64,000 nucleotides of DNA. Origin: Terasakiella magnetica. Its GTDB lineage: Bacteria > Pseudomonadota > Alphaproteobacteria > Rhodospirillales > Magnetospirillaceae. The notes under the pieces were generated by a model. The model worked only from the letters and a program-made list of their open reading frames with translations. It was not told the DNA's origin and did no database searches. Where the stretch lies: NCBI GenBank assembly GCA_902729415.1, contig CACVCF010000002.1:1-64000 (forward strand), given 5' to 3'. Both the position numbers and the translations under genes were made by a program. Of this stretch, positions 1 through 7,619 are shown in pieces. Every line of letters begins with the position of its first letter. Within the stretch, counting starts at the first letter, position 1.

Positions 1-181
1 TCAAGAAGCCGCCGACGGCAACCGCGAGGTCACCCGCAACATCACCGAGGTCTCCGCCGCCGCCAACGCTACCGGCGAAATGGCCTCGAACATGTTCAAG
101 GTGGCGCAGGCGTTGGAGGAATCGGGCTCCAGCCTGGGCAAGCACGTCGAAACCTTCCTGGGCAGTGTCAAGACCGTGTAG
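1..181 (+). CDS. Methyl-accepting chemotaxis protein, C-terminal fragment
   Basis: Only the last 59 codons lie in the window (reading frame starts at base 2, TAG at 179-181). The peptide has the heptad pattern of the C-terminal helix of a chemoreceptor signalling domain (VTRNITEVSAAANATGEMA) and ends SVKTV. The start, any sensor domain and the CheA/CheW-contacting tip are outside the window. Chemoreceptors send ligand or redox signals to CheA at the flagellar pole. It converges with the minus-strand gene that ends at 216. The family call rests on this short tail, so the receptor class cannot be given. Confidence 0.8.
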   Translation, partial: QEAADGNREVTRNITEVSAAANATGEMASNMFKVAQALEESGSSLGKHVETFLGSVKTV

Positions 182-215
182 CCAGGAGCCGGGAGGGCCG
201 CGTGCCCTCCCGGCG

Positions 216-683
216 TCATTTCCCTTCGGCTTCCGGCGGCCGGGGGGGCGGTCCCGGTGGCCGGGGCGGTTCCCATTTGGCCAGCTTGGCGCGGCCCTCG
301 GGCGAGATGCGGCTGGCGGTCTCGATGATGATGGCAGCCAGGGCGTCGTCCATCGCCTGGCGTGCGGCACGATGGTCGTTGAACGCCGCCCTGACGGCGT
401 TGGGATCAAAGTCGGGAGCAGCCAGTGCCGCCCGCACCCGTTCCGGCGTTCCATGCTGCTGCCGATGGCCGCGATCCATCATTTCGGCATGGGTGGCGAA
501 GACGTCCAGCAAAATGGCGCCATCGGCGGGGGGCAAGGCTTCGGCGATCCGCTCGGCGATCTGCCTGGGCGGTGGCGGCTCGGGGCGATGGGGGCGGGGA
601 TGCATGACAATCACCGTCCCGAGAAAGACATTCAGCGCCAGGGACAGGGGGAGAAACCAGCGGCGAAGGAAAGTGAGTCCCAT
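216..683 (-). CDS. CpxP/Spy-like periplasmic metal- or stress-sensing protein
   Basis: 155 aa. One N-terminal hydrophobic helix (about residues 8-27) is followed by a Pro-rich stretch and a helical, charged domain of the size of the periplasmic heavy-metal sensor family (CnrX/CpxP/Spy fold), then a Pro/Gly-rich tail. It probably sits in the periplasm tethered by the N-terminal helix. It is the last gene of a three-gene operon. Its start codon overlaps the stop of the anti-sigma-like gene (TGATG at 681-685), so the two are probably translationally coupled. Inference: it senses envelope or metal stress and modulates the anti-sigma factor, as CnrX does in cnrYXH. The ligand is unknown and no His/Cys-rich metal site is obvious. 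Confidence 0.6.
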   Translation of the reverse strand: MGLTFLRRWFLPLSLALNVFLGTVIVMHPRPHRPEPPPPRQIAERIAEALPPADGAILLDVFATHAEMMDRGHRQQHGTPERVRAALAAPDFDPNAVRAAFNDHRAARQAMDDALAAIIIETASRISPEGRAKLAKWEPPRPPGPPPRPPEAEGK

Positions 684-997
684 CAGAAAACCATGGTGTA
701 GCTGGAGGAATAAGACAGCAGATCGGTCAGGAGCTGAAGGCCGTCCGTCGCCTGCAAATGGCGGCCCACCACGATTCCCAGCCCCGCCGCCGCCGCAATG
801 GGAACGGCAAAGCGGGGAATGGCGTCGAAACCGGCCAGCCAGAGGCGGCAGCGTTCGATCAGGCTGGGCGATACCACCCGCTTTTGCTCCTGCGCCTCGA
901 CCCGGGCCAGTGCCGTGGTCACCAGGCGGTCGATCCGCGCATCAGAGACATCCATCCGAGCGGCCTCGGCCCGCCCCTTCGCATGATCCCAACTCAT
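683..997 (-). CDS. Putative single-pass anti-sigma factor
   Basis: 104 aa. An N-terminal cytoplasmic helical segment of about 55 residues is followed by one hydrophobic segment (about residues 64-82, FAVPIAAAAGLGIVVG) and a short periplasmic tail. The size and topology match CnrY/anti-ECF proteins. The gene starts in a 4-bp ATGA overlap with the end of the ECF sigma gene (994-997) and overlaps the downstream CpxP-like gene by one base. Position and topology, not a recognised domain, support the anti-sigma role. It would hold the sigma factor at the membrane until the periplasmic sensor releases it. Confidence 0.6.
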   Translation of the reverse strand: MSWDHAKGRAEAARMDVSDARIDRLVTTALARVEAQEQKRVVSPSLIERCRLWLAGFDAIPRFAVPIAAAAGLGIVVGRHLQATDGLQLLTDLLSYSSSYTMVF

Positions 998-1605
998 GTC
1001 AAATCTCCGATCCCCATGACGCCCCGGCGCAGCAACGCCGCCTTGAGGGTTCGCTTGCCACGGACCAGCAGGGCTTCCAGGGCCGATACGGACAGATCGA
1101 GTACGTCCGCCGCCTGGGGGGCGCTGAGGTCGCTGAAATAGTATAGCGACAACGCCTGACGCTGTCTGGGGGGCATCTCCCCCATGATCTCGGCCAGAAC
1201 CCCGTCGCGCTGGCGGGCCATGGCGACGTCCAACCCGGCGGGTGCCGGGTCGGGCGGGTCGCCCGCATCCTCCAGCGGGCTGAAGGATTTGCGCCGCCCC
1301 CGATCCAAACAGGCGTTGAGCACCACCCGATAAAGCCAGGTGGCGAACTTCGCCTTACCGTCCGGCCGCCATTTCGACGCTGTCGCCCACACCTTCAGGA
1401 AGACCTCCTGCACAATCTCATCCGCATCGTCGGCATTGCGGGTGATGCGGGTCGCCAAAGCAAGCATGGGCCGGGCATGCCGGGTCATCAGCCGCTTGAA
1501 TGCCTCGCGGTCTCCGCCTGAAATGGCGTGCAGGAGATGATCGTCGCCGGGGTCGCCGTCCCGGCTGTCCTGAGCCAAATGCCTTTCCTCACTCGATCCG
1601 CGCAT
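994..1605 (-). CDS. ECF-family RNA polymerase sigma factor
   Basis: 203 aa. A sigma-70 region 2 is seen at about residues 35-100 (DADEIVQEVFLKVW, then FATWLYRVVLNACLDRGRR). A region 4 helix-turn-helix lies at about 140-195 (MPPRQRQALSLYYF, then APQAADVLDLSVSALEALL). The regions are joined by a short Pro/Asp linker and there is no sigma region 3, which is ECF architecture. The start is supported by AAGGATGAG just upstream of the ATG. It is the first gene of a sigma / anti-sigma / periplasmic sensor operon and is probably autoregulated. Two near-identical 15-bp direct repeats lie 36-70 bp upstream. The regulon is unknown. Confidence 0.9.
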   Translation of the reverse strand: MRGSSEERHLAQDSRDGDPGDDHLLHAISGGDREAFKRLMTRHARPMLALATRITRNADDADEIVQEVFLKVWATASKWRPDGKAKFATWLYRVVLNACLDRGRRKSFSPLEDAGDPPDPAPAGLDVAMARQRDGVLAEIMGEMPPRQRQALSLYYFSDLSAPQAADVLDLSVSALEALLVRGKRTLKAALLRRGVMGIGDLT

Positions 1606-1942
1606 CTCATCCTTCCACGCCCGAGGGAACGTGATCCTTGCGGCAAAATCGTCCTGAGCCCGGCAGAACCGTCCTCTCCATTCCTGGGGCGCACGGGGGC
1701 TTAAGAGTCAAAGTCACGATATATCAGTCGATTAGCTTCGAATGCCGTTTGGCTTGGCTTTTGCTTTGGATATTGGCACCCTCGCCCGCCGCAGTAGCCA
1801 TGTTACGGCGGCGGGTGAATGCTGCGCAATATATATTGCTAGATATTAAATACAAATATATGCACATGAAATATCAAGCCGCCAACGTGTAATGCCATAT
1901 GAGGCGTAAACCGGCCTCATGCATGACACGCGGAGGTATATT
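1606..1942. promoter_or_regulatory. Divergent intergenic region between ECF sigma operon and EF-hand pseudogene
   Basis: 337 bp without a convincing gene. It must hold the promoter of the minus-strand ECF operon. Two direct copies of CGGCAAAATCGTCCT-like sequence (1641-1655 and 1661-1675, 13 of 15 bases identical, period 20 bp) face that operon. The right part (1825-1885) is strikingly AT-rich for this genome (ATATATATTGCTAGATATT and neighbouring bases) and probably carries the promoter of the rightward EF-hand gene. I could not fix exact -35/-10 boxes. Confidence 0.45.
1641..1675 (-). repeat. Two 15-bp direct repeats, 20-bp period, upstream of ECF sigma gene
   Basis: CGGCAAAATCGTCCT at 1641-1655 and CGGCAGAACCGTCCT at 1661-1675 differ at two positions and are spaced exactly two helical turns apart. 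On the minus strand they read AGGACGATTTTGCCG and AGGACGGTTCTGCCG, upstream of the sigma gene. They could be paired activator or repressor sites on one DNA face. This is a sequence observation only. Confidence 0.5.
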
Positions 1943-2180
1943 ATGCTTGATAGATTGGGGCATAGCGCTGCAAGCAGCTCTACCAACTTGGGTCGAATGC
2001 TCAAAAAGCTCGACACCAATAGCGATAACACCATCAATAAGGCTGAGTTCATCTTCGACGCAATCGGCGGCCGGGGCGGGGCAATATCTGGCCGAATTCC
2101 TTCGCGCCGTCAGTTCCTATCAAAGCGGGACCACGCAAAGCCGGTCCTCGTCCCTGATCCAGGCCACCGCCGCGGCTTGA
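1943..2180 (+). pseudogene. EF-hand calcium-binding small protein, apparently frameshifted
   Basis: An ATG at 1943 with a good GGAGG (1932-1936) opens a frame encoding MLDRLGHSAASSSTNLGRML and then a canonical EF-hand loop, DTNSDNTINKAEF (D-x-N-x-D-x-T-I-x-x-x-E). Near 2070 (GGCGGCCGGGGCGGGG) the frame runs on into implausible Arg/Pro-rich sequence. The next frame instead reads GQYLAEFLRAVSSYQSGTTQ and on to a TGA at 2178-2180. Removing one G restores a coherent 78-79 aa protein with a Ser/Thr-rich tail like that of the downstream gene. Either a real +1 frameshift in a G-rich run or a base-calling error. The EF-hand loop itself is clear. Confidence 0.6.
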
Positions 2181-2302
2181 ATTTTCTGATCCCGGATCGG
2201 TCCGCTTCCCAGGCAGAAGGCCGGGGGCGGACATGAGGGCGCAGGGAACGCCCTTTGCCATCCGTATAAGGAGAAGAAGCCCGTCTCAGAAGGAGAGCAA
2301 CC

Positions 2303-2947
2303 ATGTCCATTACCGGCATCAGCAGCCAAAGCCAGCATATTTCACCGCAAGCGCGTCTTCTTGGCGATCTGGAGAAGAATGGTCTGTCAGCGGACAAGGC
2401 TGCCCAGGTCAGTTCCGAAATCGAAACGGCGGTGAAATCCGTCGCTTCCGCTTCCGGCTCGGACCGCCCTAATCCCACCGATGTCCGCGCCGCTATCGAA
2501 AAGCAGCTCAAGGCCGACGTTCAAAACGGCAAAATCACCGCAAGCGATGCCGACACCATCCGCACCACGCTGGATAAATTCGAGCAGCAGATGGGCCAGG
2601 GAGCGCCCGCAGGCGGCCCTCCTCCCGGCGGCGGCCAACCTCCAACGGGCGGCAGCGGAAGTGGCGGCGGTGGCGGCGGTGGCTCGGCCAGCGGCACCTC
2701 CACCGATTCCACTTCCGTGGTCAGCACCACATCCTCAACCTCTGCCGATGGGGTTACCACGACGGTAACGACCTATGCCGACGGAACCAAAACCACAAAG
2801 ACAACCCGTGGCGCCGCTAATAAATCGGCGGTTCAATCCCTTCAGGATATTCTAAATGCGTCCTCCCAGGATGGAACCGATTCCAAGGCAACATCAGATT
2901 ATCTGACCAAGCTGCTGACGTCGGGTTTGGTCAATACAACGGCGTAG
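2303..2947 (+). CDS. Low-complexity hypothetical protein, possibly EF-hand related
   Basis: 214 aa, well supported by GAAGGAGAG 7 bp before the ATG. Residues 1-95 are helical and charged (SADKAAQVSSEIETAVKSV, and DVQNGKITASDADTIRTTL, whose D-x-N-x-x-x-I-x-x-x-D spacing faintly recalls an EF-hand). Residues 100-135 are a Pro/Gly/Ser linker including a run of Gly. Residues 135-175 are Ser/Thr/Asp-rich. The C-terminal helix ends DYLTKLLTSGLVNTTA. There is no signal peptide or membrane helix. It follows a broken EF-hand gene with a similar Ser/Thr-rich tail, so the two may be a pair. Function unknown. Confidence 0.7.
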   Translation: MSITGISSQSQHISPQARLLGDLEKNGLSADKAAQVSSEIETAVKSVASASGSDRPNPTDVRAAIEKQLKADVQNGKITASDADTIRTTLDKFEQQMGQGAPAGGPPPGGGQPPTGGSGSGGGGGGGSASGTSTDSTSVVSTTSSTSADGVTTTVTTYADGTKTTKTTRGAANKSAVQSLQDILNASSQDGTDSKATSDYLTKLLTSGLVNTTA

Positions 2948-2974
2948 ATCAGTTCTGATTGGGCACATTCAGAT

Positions 2975-3016
2975 AAAGCGGGGCATTGTTGCATGTTCCG
3001 CTTTGTCGAATGCCCC
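2975..3016 (+). other. Interlocking inverted repeats (possible H-type pseudoknot) upstream of chemoreceptor gene
   Basis: AAAGCGG (2975-2981) is complementary to CCGCTTT (2998-3004). The intervening loop holds GGGGCATT (2980-2987), complementary to AATGCCCC (3009-3016). The two stems interleave (5'-a-b-a'-b'-3'), which is pseudoknot topology, or they are mutually exclusive hairpins. It lies 28 bp after the stop of the upstream gene and about 125 bp before the GTG of the chemoreceptor gene. It could be a terminator or leader structure; no T-run follows. Confidence 0.35.
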
Positions 3017-3140
3017 AGAATCAACTTTACCCGCCTTCCTGCGTTACCAAATTCTGCCGCCTCCATACGATCGGCCATTGCGGGATTGTATCCACTCGCT
3101 ATAAATATGGTCGAGGGCTTTTTGTGGCAGGAGTCGGGCC

Positions 3141-4466
3141 GTGGGCGAGCAGATAATGGAACATGCGGCGTTTGAGGCCATGATCGACCGCCTGATCGAA
3201 GGCGGCTACCGCACCTTACCCGAAGCCGAGGGGCCGCTTGCCGATAAGTTGCGACTGTTGGCGGGTAAGCTGGAGGAACGTTCGCGCAGCCTTCTCAACC
3301 AGTCGGTGGGCATGTCCATCCACCTGAACGGCACCGTCACCCAGGCTGTTCACACCCTGCGCAGCATCCGCGAGATGAGCCGCCGCATGGCCACCATCTC
3401 GGCTTCCACTGAGGAGCTGGTCTCGACGGTGCAGGCCATCAGCCGCACCTCGGAACTGGCCGCCGCCAACGCCCGCTCGGTCCAGGATGTGTCCGACGAG
3501 GGCGCTCGCAGCACCGAAGCGGTGGTCAGCACCATGCAAGCCATCGTCAGCACGGTCAACGACGCCGCCCAGCGGGTGTCGCGCCTGACCGAGGCGTCCT
3601 CGGCCATCGGGACCAGCGTCAAGCAGATCGAGCAGATCGCCCGCCAGACCAACATTCTGGCGTTGAACGCCACCATCGAAGCCGCCCGCGCCGGTGAATT
3701 CGGCAAGGGCTTCGCCGTGGTCGCCACCGAGGTCAAGAACCTCGCCAATCAGACCGCCCAGGCCACCCAGGAAATCCGCTCGCGCATCGACCTGCTGCGC
3801 GACGAGACCGGCGCCATCCTCAGCGGCATGGATACCGGCGCCAATACGGTGCGCGAGGGCGAGCAGATCGTGCTGCAATCGGTCGGCAAAATGCAGACCG
3901 TCAGTCACGAAATCCGCGACGTCACCACCTTGATGCAGGAAATCGCCCAGCATCTGGGGCAGCAGCGCGAAGCCGCCCAAGAGATCGCCAACAATCTGGA
4001 GGCCGCCGCCGCCCGTTCGGTCGACGACACCAAGGCCATCAACACGGTGATCGATATCTCCAGCCATGCCAGCGCCAATCTGGGCGAGATGCTGAATGAG
4101 ATCAACACGGTGGAAATGCGCAATGCCGTAATCCATCTGGCCAAGGCCGACCACATGGTTTGGCGCCGCCGCTTGGCGGAGATGCTGGCCGACCGCACCA
4201 CTCTCAACCCTGACGAATTGGCCAATCACAAGAATTGCCGCCTGGGCAAGTGGTACTACGCCATCACCGACGAGGCCATCCGCAATCATCCGGCCTTCCG
4301 TGCCCTCGAAGCTCCGCATGAAAAGGTCCACCACCTGGGAATCGAGGCGGCGACGCGCTTCAAGAATGGCGATTTCGACGGGGCAGTCGATTCGGTTGCC
4401 GCTATCGAGGAACCGTCACAGGAAGTCCAGACTCTGCTGGATCAACTGGCCGCCGCCTTTACCTGA
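3141..4466 (+). CDS. Soluble methyl-accepting chemotaxis protein with C-terminal CZB zinc-binding domain
   Basis: 441 aa with no transmembrane segment, so a cytoplasmic receptor. The signalling domain spans about residues 55-330. Its hairpin tip is at about 163-200 ([39 protein letters not shown]). A CZB domain follows at about 330-430 with the expected zinc ligands H338 (KADHMVW), C366 ([12 protein letters not shown]), H393 and H397 ([10 protein letters not shown]). CZB receptors sense zinc-linked redox or oxidant cues. The start is taken as GTG 3141, 7 bp after GGCAGGAG; an in-frame ATG at 3156 has no better site. The 3' end overlaps the convergent SypE-like gene by 8 bp. Confidence 0.92.
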   Translation: MGEQIMEHAAFEAMIDRLIEGGYRTLPEAEGPLADKLRLLAGKLEERSRSLLNQSVGMSIHLNGTVTQAVHTLRSIREMSRRMATISASTEELVSTVQAISRTSELAAANARSVQDVSDEGARSTEAVVSTMQAIVSTVNDAAQRVSRLTEASSAIGTSVKQIEQIARQTNILALNATIEAARAGEFGKGFAVVATEVKNLANQTAQATQEIRSRIDLLRDETGAILSGMDTGANTVREGEQIVLQSVGKMQTVSHEIRDVTTLMQEIAQHLGQQREAAQEIANNLEAAAARSVDDTKAINTVIDISSHASANLGEMLNEINTVEMRNAVIHLAKADHMVWRRRLAEMLADRTTLNPDELANHKNCRLGKWYYAITDEAIRNHPAFRALEAPHEKVHHLGIEAATRFKNGDFDGAVDSVAAIEEPSQEVQTLLDQLAAAFT

Positions 4467-6348
4467 CTGGGTCGGCGGGGCGGCGGACGCACACCAGGGT
4501 CAGGTCATCCGGCGGCTCGCCCGGGAGGCGCTGGTGGAAGTGTCCCAGCACCGCCGCCGCCAGACAACGTCCGGGCTCCACCCCGCTCACCCAGGACAGC
4601 AAGGTCTCGTCGTCGCAGACCAGTTCACCGTCGACCGTGCTTTCGACCAGGGCGTCGCTATAGGCCAGAACCGACGATCCCGGCGGCATGGGAACCGTCC
4701 ACTCCTCGTATTCCGCATCGGAGAATGCTCCCAGCGGCGGGCCTTCCGCCTCCAGGAACCGCGCCCTGCCCTCTACCATCATGATGGGCGGCGGTGCCGC
4801 GGCACTGGAATAGGTCAAGGTGCCCGCGTCGAGATCGATAAGCCCGGCGAAGGCGGCGGCGAACTCGCCCGGCTTCAGCAGCGCCTTCAGTTCCTGATTG
4901 AGACGGGTCAGAAGGGCGCCGGGCGGCGGCGTCTGCCGGGGCAGGCGGCTGACCAGCAGATGCAGGCGGAAGACGTTGAAGGCCGCCACCGCGCCGTGAC
5001 CGGAGAAATCGGCCACCAGAAGGCCCAATTGACGCGGACCGGCGTCGAAGATGGTCCAGAAATCGCCCCCAAGCTCGGACGAGGTCTCGACCAGCCCCTC
5101 CACTGTCAGGCCGGTACGGGCGCGGATGGCGGCGATATGCTCGGGGGTGGGGGTCAGGGCCAGTTGGGCTCCGCGCGCCGCCTGAAGCTCCTCGTGGACA
5201 CGGTCCTGATAGCTCCGCATCTTTTCCAGCAGCAGGCCCAATTGGAGGTGAACTCCAACCCGGGCGATCACTTCCTTGGTGTCGATGGGCTTCGAGACCA
5301 TGTCGTTACCACCGGCGGAAAAGCATGCCGCACGGTCGCCGGGGCCATCAAGGGCGGTAACAAAGATCACCGGCAAATCGGTCAGGGGATGGATGTGACG
5401 CAACCGTCTGCACATCTCATAGCCATTCATCTGCGGCATCATGACGTCGAGCATGACCAGATCTGGCTTCTTGCGGTCGATGGCGGCCAAGCCCTCGATG
5501 CCATTGGCTGCCATTTCGATGGTGCCGACGCCAATGGCGGCAAGCAGGGCTTCAAGAACCGAGCGATTGACCGGGTTGTCGTCCACCACCAGCACATGGG
5601 CCTTGCCAAGATCGACGGGCGCGGTGATCTTGCGCCGCGGGTGAAAGGGCAATTCCACCACGGCACGGCGGCCGCCTTCTTCGAAACGCAGGTTGGCCAC
5701 CATATCGCTCACCAGGGTCAGGCCGTGGGGGCGGAGCGGGTCGTGTGGTCTTGTTGTCAGGGTGGTGTGGTCGAACCCGTCGCCATCATCTTCCACCGCG
5801 ATTTCCAGGCGGTCCCAAGTCAGCGCTGCCGAGACCTGGAGGCGGCGGGAGGAGATTTCCGGTGATGCCAGCGCTTCGGCGACGTGGAGGGTGAAACGGT
5901 CAAGATCGGTTTCGCCACCCGACGCCAATCTTTTGATGGCGAAATTGCCGTGCAACAAGGCGTTGCTCACCAACTCATGAATGACGAATTCCAGGTCGCC
6001 GGTCTCGGCCTCGGGGTCCAGCAGGCGCTCTTTCAGCGCCGCGACGAAGAGGGACGCGACCTCGGCGCCATAGGCGGTGTCCGACCGCAGGACAAGGCCG
6101 AGACCGCCCTCCAAAAGGTGGCGCTTGAAGCAGAGACCCGCAGGCCGTGCCCCCCCGCCGCCCGCCGTTTCCATGCCCCCCGCCCAGGGCATGGTCAGAC
6201 AGTCCCGGATCGAAGCCTCGTTAAGCCTGTCGCGCGCCATCACCGCCACCATTCCCGGAACCGGGGCATAGGCCACATGCCAGCCTTGGGCGCGAAAATA
6301 ATCCTCGGTCGGTTGCGATGTTTGATTGAGCACAGCAACGACACTCAT
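4459..6348 (-). CDS. SypE-like regulator: HATPase kinase - receiver - PP2C phosphatase
   Basis: 629 aa, cytoplasmic. About residues 90-235 form an RsbW-type HATPase: N-box [18 protein letters not shown] (E125, N129), VEDDGDGFD (187-193) and PHGLTLV. About 248-368 form a receiver with DD256-257, phosphoacceptor D301 ([14 protein letters not shown]), T331 and K353. About 400-625 form a SpoIIE/PP2C phosphatase with GGDF (427-430), D447 (VADFSGHG), D565 and PPDDLT (613-617). Every catalytic class of residue I checked is present. The kinase-REC-PP2C order matches Vibrio SypE, which both phosphorylates and dephosphorylates the STAS protein SypA. A STAS gene lies divergently 90 bp away. The first 85 residues are unassigned. 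Confidence 0.88.
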   Translation of the reverse strand: MSVVAVLNQTSQPTEDYFRAQGWHVAYAPVPGMVAVMARDRLNEASIRDCLTMPWAGGMETAGGGGARPAGLCFKRHLLEGGLGLVLRSDTAYGAEVASLFVAALKERLLDPEAETGDLEFVIHELVSNALLHGNFAIKRLASGGETDLDRFTLHVAEALASPEISSRRLQVSAALTWDRLEIAVEDDGDGFDHTTLTTRPHDPLRPHGLTLVSDMVANLRFEEGGRRAVVELPFHPRRKITAPVDLGKAHVLVVDDNPVNRSVLEALLAAIGVGTIEMAANGIEGLAAIDRKKPDLVMLDVMMPQMNGYEMCRRLRHIHPLTDLPVIFVTALDGPGDRAACFSAGGNDMVSKPIDTKEVIARVGVHLQLGLLLEKMRSYQDRVHEELQAARGAQLALTPTPEHIAAIRARTGLTVEGLVETSSELGGDFWTIFDAGPRQLGLLVADFSGHGAVAAFNVFRLHLLVSRLPRQTPPPGALLTRLNQELKALLKPGEFAAAFAGLIDLDAGTLTYSSAAAPPPIMMVEGRARFLEAEGPPLGAFSDAEYEEWTVPMPPGSSVLAYSDALVESTVDGELVCDDETLLSWVSGVEPGRCLAAAVLGHFHQRLPGEPPDDLTLVCVRRPADPVR

Positions 6349-6438
6349 TGTAACTTGCCCCCGAAGCAGTTTGCGGCGAACCTAGCGCTTGCGGATGCCG
6401 ATGCGCTCGGCAGAAATATAAAAGTTGGCGAGGGAAAG

Positions 6439-6741
6439 ATGCAGTATGCCTTTGAATCCCGCAACGATGGTCTTCACGTAAAGACAAGCGGGCGTATGAC
6501 GCACGCCGACCACAAGGGATTCCGCGACATTCTGGGGCGGATCAACGAAGCCGGCCCCACGCGGGTGATCTTTGACCTGGGGGAGGTTGAATTTCTTGAT
6601 TCCTCCGCCCTCGGTATGTTGCTGATCGTTCGTGATGCTTCCGTCCAGTCGAGCCGGACCGTTGTCCTGCGGGGCGCGACCGGTCAGGTCGAGAAGCTGA
6701 TGAAGATCGCCAAGCTTCACAAATATTTCGAAATCGAATAG
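6439..6741 (+). CDS. STAS-domain anti-sigma-factor antagonist (SypA/SpoIIAA-like)
   Basis: 100 aa, essentially one STAS domain: MQYAFESRNDGLHVKTSG, VIFDLGEVEFLDSSALGMLL, then a helical C-terminus ending LHKYFEIE. The DSSALG motif holds the serine normally phosphorylated by RsbW/SpoIIAB-type kinases. A longer in-frame ORF starts at 5884 but crosses the divergent gene. ATG 6439 follows GAGGGAAAG and gives a family-length protein, so I chose it. Its neighbour on the minus strand encodes both a candidate kinase and a candidate phosphatase for it. A second PP2C follows downstream at 7616. The output partner is not in the window. Confidence 0.88.
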   Translation: MQYAFESRNDGLHVKTSGRMTHADHKGFRDILGRINEAGPTRVIFDLGEVEFLDSSALGMLLIVRDASVQSSRTVVLRGATGQVEKLMKIAKLHKYFEIE

Positions 6742-6851
6742 ATGCAAAGGCTCTGTCGTCGCGTCGGGCGCGGATAGGCTTAGCCCGAATTCGCTTTTAC
6801 CGCTCCCTTGCCGAAGGCATAGTAGCCTCCTGGCTGGAGAGGGAGGGAATC

Positions 6852-7619
6852 GTGCGGGGGTTTCTGGCGCTTCTTCTATTTCTCGTCTGTGGACCGGTCC
6901 TGGCCCGGCAGGTGGTCAAGGTCGGCGGCTATGAATTCGCGCCGTTTGTCGAGCGCAGTGCGGGTGGTCCGGTTTCCGGCCTGACCCTGGCCTTTATCGA
7001 AGCCTTGAACCGCCATCAGGACCGCTTTGCCTTTGAATTCGTCCTGACCTCGCCCAACCGCCGTTACGCGGATTTCGAGGCGCGTAAATTCGACGTGATG
7101 TTTTTCGAAAGTCCCGACTGGGGATGGCAGGCCCACACCACGCCGGTGGATGCCTCTCGGGTTTTTCTGACCGGCGGCGAGCAGTATATCGCCCTGGCCA
7201 AGCCGGGACGGGGGCAGGATTACTTCCGCGATTTCGGCCGTAAGCGCATGGTGGGGATGCTGGGCTATCACTATGGCTTCGCCAAGTTCGAGGCCGACCC
7301 CGTGACCCTGGCGCGGACCTACCGCATGACCCTGGTCAACGATACCGCCGCCAGCATCGAACTGATCTTGAAAGAGCGTGGCGACGTGGCCGTGGTCACC
7401 GACGCCTATCTGAAGCGCTATCTTCGCCAGCATCCCGACGCGGCCTCGCGCCTGCTGATCTCGCAGCATTTTGATCAGCCTTATTCCCATCGTATCCTGG
7501 TGCGTCCGGACGGGGCGATCTCGGCCGGGGAGGTCAACACCCTTCTCGATGCCATGGAGGCGGACGGGACGCTGTCGGGATTGTGGCGTGCGTCTGGCAT
7601 CCTGGATGCGGCACCGTGA
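6852..7619 (+). CDS. Periplasmic solute-binding-like protein (SBP_bac_3 type), probable sensor
   Basis: 255 aa from a GTG start after GGAGAGGGAGG. An N-terminal signal peptide (FLALLLFLVCGPVLA, cleavage near residue 18) precedes a type-2 periplasmic-binding fold of family 3: VVKVGGYEFAPFVE, GLTLAFIEALNR, RKFDVMFFESPDW, MVGMLGYHYGFAKFEADP, RGDVAVVTDAYLKRYL. No permease or ATPase gene is nearby. Its stop overlaps the start of a membrane HAMP-PP2C phosphatase gene (GTGA at 7616-7619), implying translational coupling. Inference: it presents a ligand to that phosphatase instead of a transporter. The ligand is unknown; the fold resembles amino-acid-binding proteins. Confidence 0.8.
   Translation: MRGFLALLLFLVCGPVLARQVVKVGGYEFAPFVERSAGGPVSGLTLAFIEALNRHQDRFAFEFVLTSPNRRYADFEARKFDVMFFESPDWGWQAHTTPVDASRVFLTGGEQYIALAKPGRGQDYFRDFGRKRMVGMLGYHYGFAKFEADPVTLARTYRMTLVNDTAASIELILKERGDVAVVTDAYLKRYLRQHPDAASRLLISQHFDQPYSHRILVRPDGAISAGEVNTLLDAMEADGTLSGLWRASGILDAAP

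Noticed and set aside
3216..4334. 372-aa minus-strand frame inside the CZB chemoreceptor gene
   Set aside because: His/Gly/Asp-rich shadow of a high-GC gene; no start site, and the plus-strand protein is clear.
5884..6438. N-terminal extension of the STAS protein
   Set aside because: It would lie antisense within the SypE-like gene; the STAS domain starts right at ATG 6439 with its own ribosome-binding site.
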